Assembly (NCBI RefSeq): GCF_022921075.1
Contig: NZ_CP095050.1
Coordinates: 5,022,001 to 5,086,000, forward strand
From: Hymenobacter sp. 5317J-9
GTDB lineage: Bacteria > Bacteroidota > Bacteroidia > Cytophagales > Hymenobacteraceae
DNA: 64,000 nt
Direction: 5' to 3'
The notes under the pieces were generated by a model. The model made no database searches and was not told the origin of the DNA. It was given only the letters and a program-made list of their open reading frames with translations. Below, in pieces: positions 38,138 through 47,115 of the stretch. A program made the translations under genes and the position numbers. How positions within the stretch are numbered: the first letter of the stretch is position 1; every line of letters starts with the position of its first letter.

Positions 38138-38773
38138 ATGAAACTTTTTACTCGAATCATGGCAGTGGCCGCCATTTTGGCCATGCCCCTGGCGCCGGTG
38201 CTGGCCGCCAACATCACCATCACGGTGGGCGACAACTACTACCGTGGCCCTGGCAACACCACCCAGGATTTCGACATCCGGACCATCAATGTGGGCGACG
38301 TAGTGACCTGGAATTTTGTGGGTCAATCTAGCCACCCCACCGCTTCTGACAACGGCAAGTGGGTCACGTTCACAACCAACCGCAGCATCACGTTCAACAC
38401 GGTTGGTTCGTATCCCTATCACTGCGACGCCCACGGTGCTCCCGGTGCAGGTCAATACGGCGTGCTAACGGTGGTGGTGCCCACCGCCACCGCCAAGCTG
38501 GATGCCAGCGCCGCCGGCATTAATCTGAGCGTGTACCCCAACCCCAGCCACGGGCAAGTGACGGTGAAGCTGGACCAGAAGCCCGGCGTGGATTACAAGC
38601 TGCGCCTGAGCAACATCATCGGCCAGGAAATCCGGACCGTGGCCCTCAAGCCCGAGCTGACCGCTGCCGGCCTGTCCCTCGACCTAAGCGACCTGCGCGC
38701 CGGCATGTACGTCTACAGCCTGCTGGCCGACGGCAAGGTGGTGAGCACGAAACGACTTGTGTTGCAGAACTGA
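38138..38773 (+). CDS. T9SS-secreted cupredoxin-like protein
   Basis: A 211-residue protein from the ATG at 38138 (MKLFTRIMAVAAILAMPLAPVLA). The mature part (about 25-114) is a blue-copper fold: likely ligands His66 (SSHP), Cys96 and His99 (YHCDAH). In the usual axial-Met site (GAGMVG in plastocyanin) it has Gln106 (GAGQYG). A T9SS sorting domain follows (YPNPSHGQVTVKL ... LRAGMYVYSLL). So it should be a surface-exposed copper protein moving electrons or binding copper; its partner is unknown. Confidence 0.85.
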   Translation: MKLFTRIMAVAAILAMPLAPVLAANITITVGDNYYRGPGNTTQDFDIRTINVGDVVTWNFVGQSSHPTASDNGKWVTFTTNRSITFNTVGSYPYHCDAHGAPGAGQYGVLTVVVPTATAKLDASAAGINLSVYPNPSHGQVTVKLDQKPGVDYKLRLSNIIGQEIRTVALKPELTAAGLSLDLSDLRAGMYVYSLLADGKVVSTKRLVLQN

Positions 38774-38799
38774 GGATTATTCCCCTGAATTTAGAACCA

Positions 38800-38824
38800 G
38801 AAAGCAGCCATTGGCTGCTTTTTG
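38800..38824 (+). terminator. Terminator after the cupredoxin gene
   Basis: AAAGCAGCCA and TGGCTGCTTTTT form a short stem with a T-run. Confidence 0.75.
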
Positions 38825-38878
38825 TGTTTCTGGGCTATATCGGCGGCGGGTTCGTGCGCAGTGCAACCGTGCATTGCC

Positions 38879-38886
38879 TACTTTTG
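38879..38886 (+). promoter_or_regulatory. -7 box of the DUF2723 gene
   Basis: TACTTTTG matches TAnnTTTG, about 80 bases before the ATG at 38967. No good -33 element is at the right distance. Confidence 0.38.
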
Positions 38887-38966
38887 CCCTTTAACTGATT
38901 TGCCAGCTTCTTTTTCCGGCCGCGTTTTGCTGACGACGGGCGGCGTTGTGTGCCTCATTCGAAAGT

Positions 38967-41900
38967 ATGCGTTCCTTTAAAAGCCTGAACAACCTGGTCG
39001 GCTGGCTCGTGTTTGCCATTGCCGCCGTCACCTACCTGCTCACCCTGGAGCCCACGGCCTCGTTCTGGGACTGCGGCGAGTTCATTGCCTGCTCCTACAA
39101 GCTGCTGGTGCCGCACCCTCCGGGGGCGCCCACCTTCCTGCTACTGGGCCGCATCATGTCGCTGTTTTCGTTTGGCGACGTGACCAAGGTGGCCGTGCTC
39201 ATCAACGCGCTTTCGGGCTTGAGCAGCGCCTTCACCGTGCTGTTTTTGTTCTGGATTATCACCCGCATGGCCCGCAAGCTGGTGCTGCGCGAGGCTGTGG
39301 GCAACAGCAACCTGCGGGCCGAAGCCATCGAGCCCAACGGCTACCAGCGCCTGCTCATTCTGGGCGCGGGCGCAGTGGGCGCGCTGGCCTTCACCTTCTC
39401 CGATTCCTTCTGGTTCAACGCCGTGGAGGGCGAGGTGTACGCCATGTCGGCCCTTTGCACCGCCGCTGTGGTGTGGCTGATGCTGAAGTGGGAAGCCCAC
39501 GCCGACGAGCCCGACTCGGACAAGTGGATTGTGCTCATTGCCTACGTCATCGGCCTCAGCATCGGCGTTCACTTGCTGAACCTGCTGACCCTGCCTGCAT
39601 TGGGCTTCATCTATTACTACCGCCGCACCGCCAACCCCAGCATGAAGGGCGGCATCCTGGTGATGGTGGTGAGCATGATTATCGTGGGGTCCATTCTGGT
39701 GGGCATCATTCCGGGCCTGCCCACGCTGGCGGGCAGCGTCGAGGTGTTCTTCGTGAACACCATTGGCCTGCCGTTCAACTCGGGCCTGTTCGTGTTCCTG
39801 ATTGTTTTTATCGGCCTGATTTGGTTCGGCTTCCGCCTTTCGTACCAGCGCCGCAGCCAACTGCTGAACACGGCCATGCTGTGCTTCGTGTTCATCCTGA
39901 TTGGGTACTCGTCGTACCTGATTGTGCCCATCCGCAGCTCGTTCCAGCCCACCATCAACGAAAACGACCCCGAGGATGTGCTGAGCTTCGTGAGCTACCT
40001 CAAGCGGGAGCAGTACGGCTCGCGCCCGCTGCTCTACGGCCCGCAGTTCAACGCCCAGCCCAACGGGCAGGAGCCCGGTGCCCCTCGCTACGCCCGCGAC
40101 ACCAAAACCGGCAAATACAAGGAGCTGCCCCCGCAGCCTGAGTACACCTACGCCGACGAGGACAAGATGCTGATTCCGCGCATCTACAGCTACGAGCCCG
40201 ACCAGATTGCCAACTACAAGAAGTGGGTCGACATTCAGGACGGCGTGAAGCCCACCATGGGCCAGAACCTGGGCTTTTTGTTCCGCTACCAGATGGGCCA
40301 CATGTTCTGGCGCTACTTCATGTGGAACTTCGTGGGCCGCGAGTCCGACATTCAGCAGGCGGGCGTGGTCACGCCCTTTAGCCCGGGCAAGGGCACGCTG
40401 CCGGCCCGCATCGGCGAGAGCCCGGCCCACAACAACTTCTTGGCCCTGCCGCTCATTCTGGGCCTCATCGGCCTGTTTTTCCAGAGCCGGCGCGACAGCA
40501 AGGACGCCTGGGTGACGGGCCTGCTCTTCATCATGACGGGCCTGGCCATCGTGTTCTACCTCAACCAGCCGCCGCGCGAGCCGCGTGAGCGCGACTATAC
40601 CTTCACCGGCGCCACGTTTGCCTTCTCCATCTGGATAGGCCTGGGCGTGCTGGGGCTGGCCGAATTGTTTGGCAAAGCCGTGAAGGCCGACGGCCTGCGG
40701 GCCGGCCTGGCCCTGGTGGTGGGCTTGCTGATTCCGGGCATCATGGCGGCCCAGGGCTGGGACGACCACGACCGCAGTAACCGCTACAATTCCGTGGACT
40801 CGGCCAAAAACCTGCTGAATTCCTGCGCTCCGAACGCCATCCTGTTCACCAACGGCGACAACGACACCTTCCCGCTGTGGTACGCCCAGGAGGTGGAGGG
40901 CGTGCGCACCGACGTGCGCGTGGCCGTGCTCTCGTACCTGAACACCGACTGGTACATTGCCCAGATGAAGCGCCGCGCCTACAAGTCGCAGCCCTTCCCC
41001 ATCAGCATGGGCCCCGAGTCTTACGCCCAGGGCACCAACGACATGCTGCCCTTCGCCGCCAACCCGGCCGTGCAAAGCGTGAACCTCAAAGAGTTCATTC
41101 AGCTCATCAGCTCCAACAACCCGCTGCTGCAGGTGCAGTACCAGGAAGGCGGCCCGAGCATGAACTCCTTCCCGACCCCCAACTTCTACCTGCCCATCGA
41201 CACGGTAGCAGTGCGCAAGCTCGGCATCATCCCGAAGGACCGCGAAAACCAGCTCGTGAGCAAGATGGAGTGGAGCATGGGCAAACGCGCCATTGAGAAG
41301 AAAAACCTGGTGATTCTGGACATGATTGCCAGCAACAACTGGCAGCGCCCCATCTACTTCAGCAGCACCGTGGCGCCGAGCGACTACATGAACCTGCAGC
41401 CCTACTTCCAGCTCGAAGGCATGGCTTACCGCCTGCTGCCGCTGAAGGACCCGAACTACGACCCCCGTTCCGGCGACGAGGGCTTTGTGGAAAAGGACCT
41501 GACCTACGAGCGCCTGCTGAAAACCTTCAGCTACCGCGGCCTGCAAAACCCGCACATCTTCTACGACGAGAACAACCTGCGCTTCCCGGCCAACTACCGC
41601 GACAAGTTTGCCCGCCTTTCGCAGGCCTACCTCTCCAGCGGCAACGTGGCCAAGGCCAAGGAAGTGGCCGACAAGTGCCTGGAGCTGATGCCCGACAACA
41701 CGATTCCCTACGACTACTATTCGCCGCAGCTGGTGCCCGCCCTGGTGGCCGGCGGCGAAAAAGCCAAAGCCGACCAAATCCTCGACACCATGACGCGCCG
41801 CTCGGAGCAGATGCTGGCCTACTACAGCACCAAGCCCGACGCCAGCCTGTTTGAGGACGACATGCGCGGCTACCTGCTGGGCCTGCAAAGCGTGTACCGC

Positions 41901-41975
41901 GCCGCCGAGCTCAGCGGCGACAGCGTGCGCGCCCAGAAGGCCTACGGGCTGATGAACCAGTACTACCCGCGGTAG
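38967..41975 (+). CDS. DUF2723 integral membrane protein, GT-C type glycosyltransferase-like
   Basis: A 1,002-residue membrane protein from the ATG at 38967 (MRSFKSLNNLVGWLVF). The first loop has the DUF2723 signature LEPTASFWDCGEFIACSY then PHPPGAPTF, placing acidic residues (Asp, Glu) where GT-C glycosyltransferases keep catalytic acids. About a dozen helices follow up to residue ~600, with a large soluble domain after YTFTG (about 540 on) ending in TPR-like helices. It is expected to transfer sugar from a lipid carrier to a periplasmic acceptor; donor and acceptor are unknown. Single gene with terminator. Confidence 0.85.
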   Translation: MRSFKSLNNLVGWLVFAIAAVTYLLTLEPTASFWDCGEFIACSYKLLVPHPPGAPTFLLLGRIMSLFSFGDVTKVAVLINALSGLSSAFTVLFLFWIITRMARKLVLREAVGNSNLRAEAIEPNGYQRLLILGAGAVGALAFTFSDSFWFNAVEGEVYAMSALCTAAVVWLMLKWEAHADEPDSDKWIVLIAYVIGLSIGVHLLNLLTLPALGFIYYYRRTANPSMKGGILVMVVSMIIVGSILVGIIPGLPTLAGSVEVFFVNTIGLPFNSGLFVFLIVFIGLIWFGFRLSYQRRSQLLNTAMLCFVFILIGYSSYLIVPIRSSFQPTINENDPEDVLSFVSYLKREQYGSRPLLYGPQFNAQPNGQEPGAPRYARDTKTGKYKELPPQPEYTYADEDKMLIPRIYSYEPDQIANYKKWVDIQDGVKPTMGQNLGFLFRYQMGHMFWRYFMWNFVGRESDIQQAGVVTPFSPGKGTLPARIGESPAHNNFLALPLILGLIGLFFQSRRDSKDAWVTGLLFIMTGLAIVFYLNQPPREPRERDYTFTGATFAFSIWIGLGVLGLAELFGKAVKADGLRAGLALVVGLLIPGIMAAQGWDDHDRSNRYNSVDSAKNLLNSCAPNAILFTNGDNDTFPLWYAQEVEGVRTDVRVAVLSYLNTDWYIAQMKRRAYKSQPFPISMGPESYAQGTNDMLPFAANPAVQSVNLKEFIQLISSNNPLLQVQYQEGGPSMNSFPTPNFYLPIDTVAVRKLGIIPKDRENQLVSKMEWSMGKRAIEKKNLVILDMIASNNWQRPIYFSSTVAPSDYMNLQPYFQLEGMAYRLLPLKDPNYDPRSGDEGFVEKDLTYERLLKTFSYRGLQNPHIFYDENNLRFPANYRDKFARLSQAYLSSGNVAKAKEVADKCLELMPDNTIPYDYYSPQLVPALVAGGEKAKADQILDTMTRRSEQMLAYYSTKPDASLFEDDMRGYLLGLQSVYRAAELSGDSVRAQKAYGLMNQYYPR

Positions 41976-41994
41976 GTGCATGAGTGAAGGAGTG

Positions 41995-42034
41995 AAGGCC
42001 GGTCCGCAAGTAGCGGGTCGGCCTTTTTTCTTTT
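41995..42034 (+). terminator. Terminator after the DUF2723 gene
   Basis: AAGGCCGGTCCGC and GCGGGTCGGCCTT form a stem with an internal mismatch and a T-run. Confidence 0.75.
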
Positions 42035-42133
42035 AGGCCACTAATTGTTTCGCCGTAACAATGGCCGCGCTTGAGCGTTTGCGACGAGGAATGGCTAATT
42101 TGACGTACTCTGGCTGCCTGACCTACCTTTTTT

Positions 42134-43432
42134 ATGGCTGTGAAACGCATTTTTGGAATTAGCCTTTTCGGGGGTGCCGTGCTGGTAACGCTGGCGGCGA
42201 ATGTGTCTCGCCAGCCCCTGGCCCCGCGCCCCGACTACGCCGGCCTCTACCGCGACGTGGCCCGCCTCGACGTGGACACCCGCCGCGAGGGCGACAGCCT
42301 GCGCTTCTACCTGCGCCTGCCGCCGCCCGCCCGCCTGGGCCCCGGGCACCCCCTGCGGCTCACGGCCTGGCCCAGCTATGAGGCCCGCCAGCCGCTGTGG
42401 CAGGACAGCGTGCCGCGCCGCCAGCAGCACCCCATCCCCTTCCCCGATGGCGTGCGCCTGAGCTTCTGCGTGGCCGCGGCGCGTCTGCCGGCTGGCGCTG
42501 TGCTGCAGCTTACCACTGCCCCGCCCGATGCCAAAGACGACTACCAGGAGCCCACCACCACGGCCTGGCTGCGCCTGACGGAGGCCGTGCTGGCCCGCCC
42601 GTTTGTGCTCATCGACTCGGTGGGCCAGCCCCTGCTGCGGCGCTACGTGCAGGCCGGCGAAACCTTCGGCGTGGACAGCTACGGCCTCTACCAGCCTGTG
42701 CGCTGGAAGCGCTACGCCGTGAACCCAACCCCGGCCCTGCCGCCCATGACCAACCCGGCCGCCATGCCCGCCGGCCCCCGCACGCTGCCTGTGATGGACT
42801 CGGCCGCTACCCGCCCCGGTCAGCCCTTGCGCTTCGACGACGCGGGCCTGTACGCCCTGCGCGTGGGCGGGGCCGCGGGCAGCAAGCCCCGCACCCTGGC
42901 CGTGATGGTGGCTCCCAACCGCTACCCCGAGCTCACCACGGCCGCCGAGCTCATCGAGCCGCTGCGCTACCTCACCACCAGCCAGGAACGCAAAAAACTT
43001 ACCGACGCCCCCGACCCCAAGCGCGCCGTGGACCGGTTCTGGCTCGACATCGCCCAGGGCAACCAGAAGCTGGGCAAGGAGCTTATCCGGCGCTACTACG
43101 GCCGGGTGATGGCCGCCAACGAATTATTTGCCGCCCACAAGGCCGGCTGGCTCACGGATAGGGGCCTGCTGTACGTGGTGATGGGCCCGCCGCCGAGCGT
43201 GCGACGGCTGTTTGACGGCGAAGAGCGGTGGTTTTACCCGGACGCGGGCCTGGGCGGCGGCTCGGTCACGTTCACCTTCCGGCCCCGGCCGAGTACCTTT
43301 GCCCCTGATTACTACGAATTGGTGCGCCGGCCCGAGTACGAATTGCTCTGGTATGCCGCCGTTGAAAAATGGAGAACCCCACCGACCGCCCTGACCGGCC
43401 CGAACGTCCCCAGCGACCTGCCCGCCCGGTAG
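42134..43432 (+). CDS. GWxTD domain protein
   Basis: A 432-residue protein with an N-terminal hydrophobic segment (FGISLFGGAVLVTLAANV), probably a signal or anchor. The name motif is present near the C-terminus (HKAGWLTDRGLLYVVMGPP), with the usual upstream RAVDRFWLDIAQGN and IRRYYGRV segments. GWxTD proteins are found in Bacteroidota and relatives and their role is not known. The 3' end overlaps the start of rlmB by 64 bases in another frame. Confidence 0.8.
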   Translation: MAVKRIFGISLFGGAVLVTLAANVSRQPLAPRPDYAGLYRDVARLDVDTRREGDSLRFYLRLPPPARLGPGHPLRLTAWPSYEARQPLWQDSVPRRQQHPIPFPDGVRLSFCVAAARLPAGAVLQLTTAPPDAKDDYQEPTTTAWLRLTEAVLARPFVLIDSVGQPLLRRYVQAGETFGVDSYGLYQPVRWKRYAVNPTPALPPMTNPAAMPAGPRTLPVMDSAATRPGQPLRFDDAGLYALRVGGAAGSKPRTLAVMVAPNRYPELTTAAELIEPLRYLTTSQERKKLTDAPDPKRAVDRFWLDIAQGNQKLGKELIRRYYGRVMAANELFAAHKAGWLTDRGLLYVVMGPPPSVRRLFDGEERWFYPDAGLGGGSVTFTFRPRPSTFAPDYYELVRRPEYELLWYAAVEKWRTPPTALTGPNVPSDLPAR

Positions 43433-44430
43433 CCGGCCGCCGCTTTTACGACGGCGCCAACCGCCCCGTCACCCCCAAACAGTTCCGCCCCGACCGCGGC
43501 GGCAGCGAGTTTGACGACCGTCCCGCCCGCCCCCGCGGCCGCGGCGGCTCCGACAACCGCGACGACTTCGGCGCCGACCGTCCCGCCCGCCCGGAGCGCA
43601 GCGAGTCGCGCCCGCCCTACCGCGAAGGCGGCGGGCGCGGTGGCAACGACCGGCCCCGCTATGAAAACCGCCCGGCCCAGGCGTCGAGCATCGACATGCT
43701 GTTTGGCCTGCGCCCCATTCTGGAAGCGCTGAGCGCCGGCCGCACGCTGGAAAAGATTTTCCTGCTGCGCGGTACCAAGAACAGCCTCGTTACGGACATC
43801 TCCACTGCCGCCCGCGAGGCGGGCATTCAGGTACAGATGGTGCCCGTGGAGAAGCTCGACAACCTGACGCGCAAAAACCACCAGGGCGCCGTGGCCTTCG
43901 TGTCGCCCATCGACTACGCCCCGCTCGATAACATCGTATCTGGGCTGTTTGAGGAAGGCAAAGTGCCCTTCCTGCTGCTACTCGACCGCATCACCGACGT
44001 GCGCAACTTTGGCGCCATTGCCCGCACCGCCGAGTGCCTGGGCGTGCATGCCATCGTGGTGCCCAGCCGCGGCGCGGCTCAAATCAACGGCGACGCCCTG
44101 AAAACCTCGGCCGGCGCGCTCAACATCCTGCCGGTGTGCCGCGAGGTGAGTTTGCACGAAACCGTTCGTTTCCTCCAGCAGTCGGGCATCACGGTAGTGG
44201 CCTGTACCGAGAAAGCCGATGAAGCCGTGGGCACCGCCCAGGTCGATTTCAGCGGCCCCGTGGCCGTGCTCATGGGCTCGGAAGAAGACGGCATCTCGCC
44301 CGACCTGCTAAACCTGGCCGACGTGAAGCTGAAAGTGCCCATGAGCGGCCAGATTCAGAGCCTCAACGTGGGCGTGGCCGCTGGCATCATGCTGTTTGAA
44401 GTGGCCCGCCAGCGGGTGGCAGCAGAGTAA
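43369..44430 (+). CDS. rlmB: 23S rRNA 2'-O-methyltransferase RlmB-like, with Arg/Pro/Asp-rich extension
   Basis: A 353-residue SPOUT (TrmH/RlmB) methyltransferase. Motifs are LDRITDVRNFGAIARTA, LMGSEEDGIS and PMSGQIQSLNVGVAAGI, the last forming the knotted S-adenosylmethionine site. It should methylate the ribose of G2251 in 23S rRNA (E. coli numbering). The first roughly 105 residues are a low-complexity DRPxRP/RGG-type extension; the catalytic domain begins at about residue 107 (MLFGLRPILEAL), which is also a possible late start (ATG 43699). The upstream start overlaps the GWxTD gene by 64 bases. Confidence 0.88.
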   Translation: MENPTDRPDRPERPQRPARPVAGRRFYDGANRPVTPKQFRPDRGGSEFDDRPARPRGRGGSDNRDDFGADRPARPERSESRPPYREGGGRGGNDRPRYENRPAQASSIDMLFGLRPILEALSAGRTLEKIFLLRGTKNSLVTDISTAAREAGIQVQMVPVEKLDNLTRKNHQGAVAFVSPIDYAPLDNIVSGLFEEGKVPFLLLLDRITDVRNFGAIARTAECLGVHAIVVPSRGAAQINGDALKTSAGALNILPVCREVSLHETVRFLQQSGITVVACTEKADEAVGTAQVDFSGPVAVLMGSEEDGISPDLLNLADVKLKVPMSGQIQSLNVGVAAGIMLFEVARQRVAAE

Positions 44431-44438
44431 CGCACCGT

Positions 44439-44621
44439 GTCATTGCGAGTGGAGCGCAGCGCAACGCGGCAATCCGTCCTCTTAATGCGACCAGCCCCCA
44501 ACATGTGAAAAGCCCCGGCACTGCGCAGTGCCGGGGCTTTTCGTTTTGGACAGACTTTTCACGTTAGCAGGCTGGTCGCATTAAGAGGACGGATTGCCAC
44601 GGGCTGCGCCCTCGCAATGAC
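44439..44621. repeat. Nested inverted repeat of the GTCATTGCGAG type
   Basis: Outer arms GTCATTGCGAG/CTCGCAATGAC, then GGCAATCCGTCCTCTTAATG and its inverse (continuing to GACCAGCC), enclose a separate terminator hairpin. It is between converging genes. The right outer arm contains ACGGGCTGCGCC, so pairing is interrupted there. Confidence 0.8.
44507..44547. terminator. Terminator inside the nested repeat
   Basis: GAAAAGCCCCGGCACTGC and its exact inverse form a palindromic stem (44507-44542) followed by a T-rich stretch, acting for rlmB (+) and manC (-). Confidence 0.85.
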
Positions 44622-44650
44622 AGGCGACTCCGCACGAGGCCAAGACAGGC

Positions 44651-45733
44651 CTAGTTATACCCGGCTCCCTTCTTTGCTTTCACATCGGCCACAAAGTCTT
44701 TCACGCGCTGCTCCTCGCTGCGCTTGCAGATGAGCAGCACGTTGTCGTACTCGGCCACGATGTAGTCTTCCAGGCCCTGCACCACCACCAGACGCTCCGA
44801 CGGCGTTTTGATGACGCAGCCGGTGGTGTCGTAGAGCAGCACGTCGCCGCTCACCATGTTGCCATTGTCGTCGTGCTGGCCGATGCGGTGCAGCGAGTCC
44901 CAGGTACCCACGTCGCTCCAGCCGAAGTCGGCGGGCAGTACGTACACGTTGTCCGCCTTTTCCATCACGCCGTAGTCGATGCTGATGTTGCGGCAGCGCG
45001 AATAGGCTTCGCTGATAAATTCTTCTTCCTGGGGCGTGCCGAGCTGCGCCACCCCCTCATCAAATACCTCGGCAATGTCGCTCAGGTACTGGTGGAAGGC
45101 GTTGATAACGACATCGGCCCGCCACACAAACAGGCCGGAATTCCAGAGGAAGTCGCCACTTTCCACAAACATGCGGGCCAGCTCCAGATTGGGCTTTTCG
45201 GTAAAGGTTTTCACCTTGTGCAGCTCGCCGCCGGGCAGGCTCTGCTCGTCCATGTACTGAATGTACCCGTAGCCGGTGTCGGGGCGCGAGGGCTGAATGC
45301 CGAGCGTGATGAGCACGTCGTGGGCCCGGGCGGCGTCCACGGCCTTGCGGATGAGGCGACGGAATTCGTCTTCGCGCAGCACGGCGTGGTCGGCGGGCGT
45401 TACGATGATGGTGGCCTGCGGGTCGCGCTGGGCAATGCGGTAGCTGGCGTAGGCAATGCACGGGGCCGTGTTGCGCCCGATGGGCTCGCCCAGAATCTGG
45501 TCGAGGGGCAGTTCGGGCAGGTGCTCGTGCACCAGGTCGGTGTAGTCGCGGTTGGTGACCACGAACACGTTTTCGGGAGGGCACACGCCCGCAAACCGGT
45601 CCACGGTAAGCTGGAGCATGGAACGGCCAACGCCCAGCACATCATGAAATTGCTTGGGGTGGTGGGTGCGACTAAACGGCCAGAAGCGGCTGCCAATGCC
45701 GCCCGCCATGACAACGAGGTAAGTGGAATTCAT
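44651..45733 (-). CDS. manC: Mannose-1-phosphate guanylyltransferase
   Basis: A 360-residue nucleotidyltransferase from the ATG at 45733 (MNSTYLVVMAGGIGSRFWPFS). The GTP-binding MAGGIGSRFWP, the HHPKQF motif, TPADHA and FTEKPN are typical of GDP-mannose pyrophosphorylases. It lacks the phosphomannose isomerase fusion common in proteobacterial ManC. It makes GDP-mannose for glycans. It lies 51 bases downstream of kdsD and may share its transcript. Confidence 0.9.
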   Translation of the reverse strand: MNSTYLVVMAGGIGSRFWPFSRTHHPKQFHDVLGVGRSMLQLTVDRFAGVCPPENVFVVTNRDYTDLVHEHLPELPLDQILGEPIGRNTAPCIAYASYRIAQRDPQATIIVTPADHAVLREDEFRRLIRKAVDAARAHDVLITLGIQPSRPDTGYGYIQYMDEQSLPGGELHKVKTFTEKPNLELARMFVESGDFLWNSGLFVWRADVVINAFHQYLSDIAEVFDEGVAQLGTPQEEEFISEAYSRCRNISIDYGVMEKADNVYVLPADFGWSDVGTWDSLHRIGQHDDNGNMVSGDVLLYDTTGCVIKTPSERLVVVQGLEDYIVAEYDNVLLICKRSEEQRVKDFVADVKAKKGAGYN

Positions 45734-45784
45734 TGGGGCAAAGGTAAGACCGGAGCCGAACGTGCAGCACAAGGCCCGGGCCCG

Positions 45785-46804
45785 CTACACGAGGCCCTCA
45801 CGCAGCAAGTCGTGCAGGTGAATGAAGCCGGCAAACGCGCCCCCTTCCGTCACCACCAGCTGCGTAATGTTGCGCTGCTGCATGCGGGCCAGCGCTTCGG
45901 CGGCAAAGTCCTCGATGTCGATGGTGGCCGGGCGGGGCGTGAGGATGTCGCGGGCGCGCAGGTTTTCCAGGTCCGAGAAGCTACCCAGCATGCGGCGCAG
46001 GTCGCCATCGGTGATGATGCCAGCCAGCTGACCGGCGGCGTCCAGCACGGCCGTGGCCCCCAGGCGCTTGCCCGATATTTCGAGCAGCACTTCCTTCAGC
46101 GGGGCATCTTCCGTCACCTGCGGGCGCTGGTTCTGACGGCTGAGGTCGCCCACTTTCAGGTAAAGGCGCTTGCCGAGCGTGCCGCCGGGGTGCAGGCGGG
46201 CAAAATCAGCAGCGGTGAACTGCCGGCTTTCGAGCAGGCACACGGCCAGAGCATCGCCGAGGGCCAGCGCCGCGGTGGTGCTGGTGGTGGGTGCCAAGTT
46301 GTTGGGGCAGGCCTCTTTGGCCACCGGCGCGTGCAGGATGTAGGTAGCCTGCTGGCCCAGGTAGGAGTCGGCGCGGCTGACGAGGGCGGCCAGCGGCACG
46401 CCCTTGCGGCGCAGCAGCGGCACCAATACTTTGATTTCGGGCGTGTCGCCGCTCTTGCTGATGGCGATGACAAAGTCTTCGGGCTGAATCATGCCCAGGT
46501 CGCCGTGGATGGCATCGGCGGCGTGCATGAACAGGGCCGGCGTGCCGGTGCTGTTGAGCGTGGCCACGATTTTGCCGGCCACGTGCGCGCTTTTGCCAAT
46601 GCCCGTGACCACGACGCGGCCCTTGAGCTGCAGAATGGCCTGCACGCAGCGCGCAAAGTCGGGCGTGGCGGCAATGGCCTCGGCTACGTCGTGCAGGGCG
46701 GCGGCCTCTTCGTGCAGCACCTGCCGGGCAATGGTGAGCATATCGGCGGGCGAAGGGGCGGCGCCAGGGGCAGCCGAGTGAGCGAGGTGCGAGGAAGCAG
46801 GCAT
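45785..46804 (-). CDS. kdsD: D-arabinose 5-phosphate isomerase (KdsD/KpsF type)
   Basis: A 339-residue protein (ATG 46804; 46810 is equally possible). An N-terminal SIS sugar-isomerase domain has GIGKSAHVAGKIVATLNSTG, HGDLGM and ISKSGDTPE; two CBS domains follow (about 205-335). The family interconverts ribulose 5-phosphate and arabinose 5-phosphate, feeding Kdo synthesis for lipopolysaccharide. It is divergent from recQ, an arrangement seen often in Bacteroidota. Confidence 0.9.
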   Translation of the reverse strand: MPASSHLAHSAAPGAAPSPADMLTIARQVLHEEAAALHDVAEAIAATPDFARCVQAILQLKGRVVVTGIGKSAHVAGKIVATLNSTGTPALFMHAADAIHGDLGMIQPEDFVIAISKSGDTPEIKVLVPLLRRKGVPLAALVSRADSYLGQQATYILHAPVAKEACPNNLAPTTSTTAALALGDALAVCLLESRQFTAADFARLHPGGTLGKRLYLKVGDLSRQNQRPQVTEDAPLKEVLLEISGKRLGATAVLDAAGQLAGIITDGDLRRMLGSFSDLENLRARDILTPRPATIDIEDFAAEALARMQQRNITQLVVTEGGAFAGFIHLHDLLREGLV

Positions 46805-47115
46805 GGGCAAAGCAGGAAATGACGCTGCAAAATTCGGCGATAGAAGCTAAGCCAGCGCCGCCGCCCCAACGCCCCCAACAACGGCTTTGAACCGTTCGTT
46901 TTCAACCGCTAAATGGGCCCATCCCATTGCCGTTTGCAAAAGCATTGTTCGTCTGGCATTTGCATTTTACCGGGCACACGGCCACTCATTTGGCGTTACG
47001 AAATTGTTTTCCACAATTCACGAAAAACACCATTTTTCACGTTAAAAAACAATCCTCGTGCTTATCTTCGTTAAGAACCGCGCTTCCATACGCACCTCAT
47101 CTGAGCTTACGAACT
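46805..47115. other. Divergent region between kdsD and recQ
   Basis: About 310 bases, AT-rich in the recQ-proximal half. It has a small AATTGT/ACAATT palindrome near 47010 and a near -7 box TATCTTCG (47064-47071). No gene or RNA is recognised; the open frame reaching upstream of recQ does not look like protein. Confidence 0.4.

Noticed and set aside
39141..41981. Very long minus-strand open frame (over 900 codons) under the DUF2723 gene
   Set aside because: Its composition (His/Val/Gln/Gly) and lack of any motif show an antisense shadow; the + strand gene has clear family motifs.
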